A DNA stretch of 44,056 bases, taken from positions 1 to 44,056 of the forward strand of contig JACCRS010000194.1 of assembly GCA_013813435.1 (NCBI GenBank), given 5' to 3'. The translations under genes were made by a program, and so were the position numbers. How positions within the stretch are numbered: position 1 is the stretch's first letter; every line of letters begins with the position of its first letter. Below, in pieces: positions 39,303-44,056 of the stretch. The stretch comes from Gemmatimonadales bacterium. Lineage in GTDB: Bacteria > Gemmatimonadota > Gemmatimonadetes > Gemmatimonadales > GWC2-71-9. The notes beneath the pieces are model-generated. The model saw only the letters and a list, made by a program, of their open reading frames with translations, was not told where the DNA came from and made no database searches.

Positions 39303-41459
39303 ATGCCTGTCTGTCGCTTCTTCGGCTGGGCGTCGTGGCTCCTCGCCAGCGCCTTTGCCTGTTCCCCCCAGTCCGATCCCTCCCCCGCTCCCAGCAGCGC
39401 GGCATTGCGCCAAACAGCGACTTCCGACTCGGTCATGCGCCGGTCCGAGTTGGCCGCGGTGCCCGCAGTGCGGGACCTGATCGGACTTCGCGTGGTTTAT
39501 CCATTGCCAAGCGATGTCGTTCGCGCCCGTGACTCCAGTTTTCTGTTCGGCTCAGTGGCCAGCGGGAACACCCGGCTGAGCATCAACGGGCACAGAGTGC
39601 GAGTCTGGCCCAACGGAGCATGGCTCGCCTGGCTCCCGTTACCTCCCGACACTGTGATGCGGTTCCGGATCGAGGCGCACACCTCCAAGGATACCTCCGT
39701 GGTGCTCTACCCGGTCCGCCGGGACAAGGCGTTGGTACCCCGGGAGCTGAACGTGGGAAAGGCGTGGATAGATTCGGTGTCACTCTCACCTCAGGGTCAG
39801 GTATGGCTGCCGCGGAACGAGTATCTCACGCTTTCCGCCCGCGCCGTCGAAGGCGCGGATGTACGGGTACGCCTGCCGGACGGGAGGCGGATACAACTTC
39901 TGCCTCAAAGACAAGCGCAGGAGGTGCTGCCGGCACTACGAGCCTTCGATCGGGACACCACAAGGCTCCGAACCCCCGAGGAGGTGAGATATGTGGGGGT
40001 AATACGCGGGCGGCCGATTGGTCCCGACGCCGGCCCGGTTCTGCGCGGGCCCACTGCGGCTCTGGTTGGCGTTCTGGGGAGAGCTGCACTGCGCTGCGTT
40101 ACCGGAATGCCCTGTCCCGCCCCATATGCTGAGTTGGTCTCGCCCGACAGTTCCTGGGCGGCGGTCGAGGTGGCGCTCGGTAGCGACACTGTTCGGCTGC
40201 GCTGGCCCTTGCAAGTGGCCCTGCTCGACACCCTGCCGGTGGTGACCCAGTTCGACGACGACACCGCGGGGCAGGGGAACACCGACAGCCTCACGCCCGG
40301 CCGCGCAACTCCGGGAGGCACCTACGCCTGGTTCTTTCCCACCGGTACCCGGGCCTCGGTAACCGGCCGCATTGGCGACGACCTTCGCATTCGCCTCTCT
40401 CCCAGCTCTGAAGCCTGGGTGCCCGTCTCTGATGCCCTGCCGCTTCCCGCCGGACTCCCCGATCCCTGGGCCGTGGTCGGCCCTGTCACGCTGGCGGCCG
40501 CGCAGGATCGTGCCGTCCTGCGGATTCCGCTGACGCAGCGCGTGCCCTTTCAGGTGGTGGAGAGCGAACGAAGCCTCGATATCACCTTCTACAGCGCAGT
40601 TGGCGATGTGGATTGGATACGCTATGGGTCCGATTCGCTGGTCCGCCGGATGAGCTGGGCCCAAACCCAGCGGCACGAGGTCACTCTTACACTGGAGCTC
40701 GCTTCGCCTCTGTGGGGATATCGGACGAGTTGGAGCCGGAACGACCTGATACTCGAGATTCGTCGACCCCCCCGCCTCACGGCCACCAGTCCGCTGCGCG
40801 GGCGGATAATCGCCCTCGATCCTGGCCACCCACCGCTCGGATCCACCGGTCCCACTGGTTTGCGCGAGGCCGAAGCCAATCTGGCGGTGGCATTCCAGCT
40901 TCGTACCATGTTGGAGGCCGATGGAGCGAGGGTGCTGATGACCCGAACTTCGGATTCGGCAGTGGATCTCTGGCCCCGCGTCGCCATGGCGGAGGAGTCG
41001 GGGGCAGAGCTGCTCGTTTCGATCCACAACAATGCCTTGCCGGACGGGATCAACCCCTTTACCAACAATGGGACCAGCGTATTCTATAATCAGCCCCGCA
41101 GTGTAACCCTTGCCTCAGCGATTCAGCGGTCATTGGTTCGCAGGCTCGGCCTGCCCGACCTGGGAATCGGTCGGGCTGATCTCGCCATCGTTCGCGCCAC
41201 GTGGATGCCATCGGTGCTGGCCGAGGGAATGTTCCTGATCATACCGGAACAGGAGGCGGCATTGCGCACCGCTGAGGGGACTCGGCGGTATGCTCGGGGG
41301 GTGTACGAAGGGATTCGTGGCTTCCTCCAGGACAGGGCCAAACTTCAGGTCCCGGCTGGTGTGGGCCGGCGGGGAGCAGTGGCGTCTCCTAGGGCGAATC
41401 CCTCCTTACCGCGCCGCGCGCCTGCAGCTGGCGCCTCGGACAGCGCTGTCGCCCCATAG
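39303..41459 (+). CDS. N-acetylmuramoyl-L-alanine amidase, lipoprotein with long N-terminal region
   Basis: An Amidase_3 zinc hydrolase that cuts the MurNAc-L-Ala bond. The catalytic domain (about residues 503-690) has LDPGHPPLG (His), GLREAEANLAVA (Glu) and LLVSIHNNALP (His), then the TNNGTSVFYNQP block. It is preceded by an AMIN-like beta domain (about 400-490) and by roughly 370 residues of beta-rich sequence with no recognised family. ATG 39303 opens a lipoprotein signal (WLLASAFAC); an upstream GTG at 39288 is also open. The C-terminal 45 residues are Pro/Ala-rich. Divergent from the PP2C gene with almost no spacer. Confidence 0.85.
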   Translation: MPVCRFFGWASWLLASAFACSPQSDPSPAPSSAALRQTATSDSVMRRSELAAVPAVRDLIGLRVVYPLPSDVVRARDSSFLFGSVASGNTRLSINGHRVRVWPNGAWLAWLPLPPDTVMRFRIEAHTSKDTSVVLYPVRRDKALVPRELNVGKAWIDSVSLSPQGQVWLPRNEYLTLSARAVEGADVRVRLPDGRRIQLLPQRQAQEVLPALRAFDRDTTRLRTPEEVRYVGVIRGRPIGPDAGPVLRGPTAALVGVLGRAALRCVTGMPCPAPYAELVSPDSSWAAVEVALGSDTVRLRWPLQVALLDTLPVVTQFDDDTAGQGNTDSLTPGRATPGGTYAWFFPTGTRASVTGRIGDDLRIRLSPSSEAWVPVSDALPLPAGLPDPWAVVGPVTLAAAQDRAVLRIPLTQRVPFQVVESERSLDITFYSAVGDVDWIRYGSDSLVRRMSWAQTQRHEVTLTLELASPLWGYRTSWSRNDLILEIRRPPRLTATSPLRGRIIALDPGHPPLGSTGPTGLREAEANLAVAFQLRTMLEADGARVLMTRTSDSAVDLWPRVAMAEESGAELLVSIHNNALPDGINPFTNNGTSVFYNQPRSVTLASAIQRSLVRRLGLPDLGIGRADLAIVRATWMPSVLAEGMFLIIPEQEAALRTAEGTRRYARGVYEGIRGFLQDRAKLQVPAGVGRRGAVASPRANPSLPRRAPAAGASDSAVAP

Positions 41460-41482
41460 AGTGCAGTGACGAGGTTTGGCTG

Positions 41483-43792
41483 ATGTCTTTCTCGATGCCT
41501 TTGCTCAAAAGTCCTTGGCTTCCTCATCTATCACGCACAGGTCTCCTGAAACTGGCCGGCACCGTTGGAGTCGCGCTCTTGCCGGTTGCTCCACTGGATC
41601 TCCACCCGCAGAGTCCTGAAGAGCGAGTCGCGTTGGAGCGCTTCAGGGACTCAATCGCGGCGACGGCGGATTCGACGGGCCTCCTCACCCTCGAACGCAG
41701 GATGATCGCTTCCGCCAAAGCCGACCGTTCCGATGCCATGATCCATCTCAGGCTGGGTTTTCTGTCGCTCAGGCTCGGTGAGTTGGGCGGACAGGACCAC
41801 TATGACGACGCCGCCTCAGAGTTCCAGTGGGCCATCGACCTTCAGCCATCCTGGCCCTACGCGTGGTATGGAATGGGGCTCGCCGAGTACGGGGTCGGCG
41901 ACTCGCAGATTTCTTTCGTCACCGGTCTGAAGATGATGCTGGGGAAGGACGCACTCACGCGATCGGCCGTGGCCTTCGCAAAGTCTGCGGAGATCGACCC
42001 ATCGTTCATCCGCGGCCTGGTAGACCTGGCTAACACGGCGCTGCGGCAGCGAGTCAACATCAAGTTGGGCGTGGCCCTGGAGGCACTCCGCCGGGCCGCC
42101 CCGACCACCGCAGCGAGCGATGGTCAGGTTCTGCTTGCCCGGGGCAGGGTCGAGCGCGAGGTTGGGGACGGAGACTCTGCTCTCGTGGCGTTCAATGGCT
42201 ACCTGCAGCGGGGAAGCAACCGCGGGCTGGGCCTTCTCGAGGTAGCACGCACCCTCCTCCTGCTCGGCCGCTTCGAAGGTACTGCCCCCTACTTCGAAGG
42301 GGCACAGGAGGATGACTCGGTCAGCGTCAGCGGCTACCGTACAGACCTGGCAACCATCGCGTCGGACAGCGTGCTTGGCGAATTTGATCGGCAGCAGGGG
42401 GCCCGGCGCGCATCATACCTGCGGCGCTTCTGGGGGGAACGCGACCAGACTGACTTGCGCACCGACGGAGAGCGGCTCCGGGAGCATTACCGGCGCCTGT
42501 TCTACGCTCGCAAGAACTTTCAACTCACCGCCAACAACCGGCATTATGACATCGTGGAGCGCTATCGCTCCGGCAGTCGCGATTTTGACGACCGCGGTGT
42601 GATCTACATCCGCCATGGTGAGCCCTCCAGCCGTGCCAGCTACGCCGCACCCGGCCTGGAGCCCAACGAGTCCTGGCGCTACAGCCGCACCGACGGCGAT
42701 CTGATCTTTCACTTCATCGCGCGCGAAGATGTCCAGGACTTCAAACTGGTGGAGAGTTTGTTCGACGTGTTGGGGTTCAGCAGCGCCGTAAGGCTCCAGG
42801 ATCAGGTCAACGGCGTGGGCGACAACGCCGTGGCCGAGCAGTTGATGCTGTCTCGAGAGCAGCTGTCGCCCATTTACCGCAGACTGCAGTCAGCGGGGCG
42901 CGGGAGCACCGGACGCTACCAGAACCAGGAGCGCAGGGCGGGGCAGGAGAGCATAGCGGTGGGGACCAACAGCGATAGCTACGAGCTGCGTTTTCCCAAT
43001 GAGCTCAAGGCAACGTCGGAGGTTCTTGCAGTGGGTCGCGACTCGACTGGCCACCAGGTGCAGATCGCCTACGCCATTGCGGGCTCCAGCCTCGAGCCGG
43101 TCACGGTTACTCGTGGTTACCTCTACAGCATACGCCTTCGTTTCGTGGCGACTGACCAGAAGGGGAAGGTCGTCTCCGCCCTCGACACCACGCGTCATTT
43201 CGTTGCTCCCGAGCGAGTCCCGCCCCAGGAACACCTGGTGGGCCGGGTCGGCACCACGGTCCCAGCGGGTTCGCTCCATTACCGCCTTGCCATTCAGCAG
43301 GGCGATGAAGCCGGCATGACGCTGCCGCGAGACACGGTACGCGTGGGACCCGCCGGCTCCGCGGCCCTGGGTCTCAGCGACCTGGTCCTTGGTGCGCGCA
43401 GCACCAACCTCGGCTGGCGGCGCACGCCGGATGACACCGTGCTCTTCAACCCGCTCCGCACCTACAAGCGGAGTGAGGAGATGGAATTGTACTACGAGAT
43501 CGAGGGCCTCCGGCCGGCGCCCTATACCGTCGAGTTGGAGGTGCGCAGGAAAGGCGGCGGCGGTGGCCTCTTCAGGAAAATATTCGGGGGCGGTTCAGCC
43601 GCTATCAAGCTCAAGTTCGACCAGCAGGCCACTGCTACGACGGTCTCGACCCATCGAAGTCTCAAGCTGGATCGGTTGAAGCCAGGAATGTATGTCTTAC
43701 AGTTGCTGGTGGTGGATGCCGCGGGGCGGAAGGATTACCGAACCCGGGAGTTCCAGGTGGTGGAGGACGCTAAACGTGAGCGGGCAAGTTAA
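41483..43792 (+). CDS. GWxTD-domain protein with N-terminal TPR-like repeats
   Basis: A 769-residue protein, probably exported: a hydrophobic segment at about 20-38 (LLKLAGTVGVALLPVAPL). The region 60-300 has helical pairs such as YDDAASEFQWAIDLQPSWPYAWYGMGLAEYGVG, typical of TPRs. The GWxTD-like part holds FDDRGVIYIRHGEPSSRASYAAPGLEPNESWRYSRTDGDLIFHF (about 368-411). Beta-rich domains fill the C-terminal half. Family function is not established. The last residues KRERAS come from repeat element G, whose first unit overlaps the coding end. It follows the amidase by 23 bases. Confidence 0.75.
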   Translation: MSFSMPLLKSPWLPHLSRTGLLKLAGTVGVALLPVAPLDLHPQSPEERVALERFRDSIAATADSTGLLTLERRMIASAKADRSDAMIHLRLGFLSLRLGELGGQDHYDDAASEFQWAIDLQPSWPYAWYGMGLAEYGVGDSQISFVTGLKMMLGKDALTRSAVAFAKSAEIDPSFIRGLVDLANTALRQRVNIKLGVALEALRRAAPTTAASDGQVLLARGRVEREVGDGDSALVAFNGYLQRGSNRGLGLLEVARTLLLLGRFEGTAPYFEGAQEDDSVSVSGYRTDLATIASDSVLGEFDRQQGARRASYLRRFWGERDQTDLRTDGERLREHYRRLFYARKNFQLTANNRHYDIVERYRSGSRDFDDRGVIYIRHGEPSSRASYAAPGLEPNESWRYSRTDGDLIFHFIAREDVQDFKLVESLFDVLGFSSAVRLQDQVNGVGDNAVAEQLMLSREQLSPIYRRLQSAGRGSTGRYQNQERRAGQESIAVGTNSDSYELRFPNELKATSEVLAVGRDSTGHQVQIAYAIAGSSLEPVTVTRGYLYSIRLRFVATDQKGKVVSALDTTRHFVAPERVPPQEHLVGRVGTTVPAGSLHYRLAIQQGDEAGMTLPRDTVRVGPAGSAALGLSDLVLGARSTNLGWRRTPDDTVLFNPLRTYKRSEEMELYYEIEGLRPAPYTVELEVRRKGGGGGLFRKIFGGGSAAIKLKFDQQATATTVSTHRSLKLDRLKPGMYVLQLLVVDAAGRKDYRTREFQVVEDAKRERAS

Positions 43793-43912
43793 AGCGTAAG
43801 CGGTAAGCGGATGCACCCAAACCAAAGACCCTCCGGCGTCATGCTCGAAGGGTCTTTTGCTTGCGATACTTCCCACTCCCCGCTCACGCTATTCTGTCCC
43901 GATTACGCTTTC
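43776..43912. repeat. Heptamer inverted-repeat element G around a terminator
   Basis: Left units GTGAGCG (43776), GTAAGCG (43796) and GTAAGCG (43803) lie in and just after the end of the GWxTD gene. The right side (about 43880-43912) has the complements of GTGAGCG and GTAATCG. A perfect 9-bp pairing joins AAAGCGTAA (43791) with TTACGCTTT (43903-43911). A conventional terminator lies between the two sides. Confidence 0.75.
43824..43858. terminator. Intrinsic terminator after the GWxTD gene
   Basis: A perfect 9-bp stem (43824-43832 with 43849-43857, AAAGACCCT/AGGGTCTTT) closes a 16-nt loop. The T-run on one side and A-run on the other make it usable in both directions between convergent genes. 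Confidence 0.75.
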
Positions 43913-43916
43913 AGTT

Positions 43917-44056
43917 TCAGAGCGGCCAGGCGGATGGACGAGAAGGTGCGAGAATAAGGAGCGGCTGGACCAGGCTCTCCGCCTTGACCACCGCCTCCAC
44001 TTGAACCAGATGCTGGGTAACCCCGGTGCTGGTGTCAAAGGTGGCGATATGCATAA
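43917..44056 (-). CDS. Partial open reading frame at the window edge, unknown
   Basis: The minus strand reads MHIATFDTSTGVTQHLVQV...LILAPSRPSAWPL and then a stop at 43917-43919. The frame remains open past the window edge, so this is probably the C-terminal end of a longer gene convergent with the GWxTD gene. No family recognised. A right-hand unit of element G lies directly downstream of its stop, as at other gene 3' ends here. Confidence 0.4.
   Translation of the reverse strand, partial: MHIATFDTSTGVTQHLVQVEAVVKAESLVQPLLILAPSRPSAWPL

Overview
The window is high-GC bacterial chromosome from a diderm: it has a TonB-dependent receptor, several lipobox lipoproteins and a periplasmic-type amidase. 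A YpdA-type flavoprotein, a GWxTD-domain protein, a COG1915 protein and many small conserved unknowns suggest Gemmatimonadota. That assignment is an inference from gene content and protein style; no marker comparison could be run. There are no tRNA, rRNA, CRISPR or insertion-sequence signals, and no stretch longer than about 200 bases lacks a plausible feature.

Layout. 1-5.6 kb: 3' part of the spc ribosomal operon (rpsN-rpsH-rplF-rplR-rpsE-rpmD-rplO-secY-adk-map), with tight or overlapping junctions. 5.6-7.1 kb: a cyclodeaminase-fold protein and an inositol-monophosphatase-like enzyme on the minus strand. 7.1-15.2 kb: trpS, a PilT-like ATPase, a membrane M28 peptidase, purA behind an intrinsic terminator, a YpdA-like reductase, a frameshifted HD-GYP gene and glycyl-tRNA synthetase. 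15.2-18.9 kb: accessory genes (zincin, beta-propeller, a small unknown, a ubiquitin-fold protein, a two-TM protein, an HDAC-like amidohydrolase). 19-22.4 kb: dipeptide epimerase and priA. 22.6-26 kb (minus): lipoprotein, NTF2-like protein, TonB-dependent receptor. 26-28.7 kb: COG1915 protein, unknown, Fur, CcdA. 28.9-31.5 kb: ABC exporter and a divergent glycine-zipper lipoprotein. 31.6-41.5 kb: a cell-wall island with gamma-glutamyltransferase, murQ-anmK-nagZ, an AmpG-like MFS permease, a membrane-anchored PP2C phosphatase and an N-acetylmuramoyl-L-alanine amidase. 41.5-43.8 kb: a GWxTD protein, then the edge of a minus-strand gene.

The most striking unexplained signal is a family of seven intergenic elements at gene 3' ends (near 4.2, 11.7, 15.2, 17.9, 28.8, 31.5 and 43.8 kb). 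Each is an imperfect inverted repeat whose arms are built from reiterated 7-nt units of the type GTRAGCG, with variants GTRAACG and GGGAGCT. Several end in a T-run like an intrinsic terminator. The elements overlap stop codons and in three genes appear to have become the coding sequence of the C-terminal tail. A second theme is cell-wall turnover: AmpG-like, NagZ, AnmK, MurQ, amidase, GGT and the separate dipeptide epimerase together cover import and breakdown of anhydro-muropeptides.
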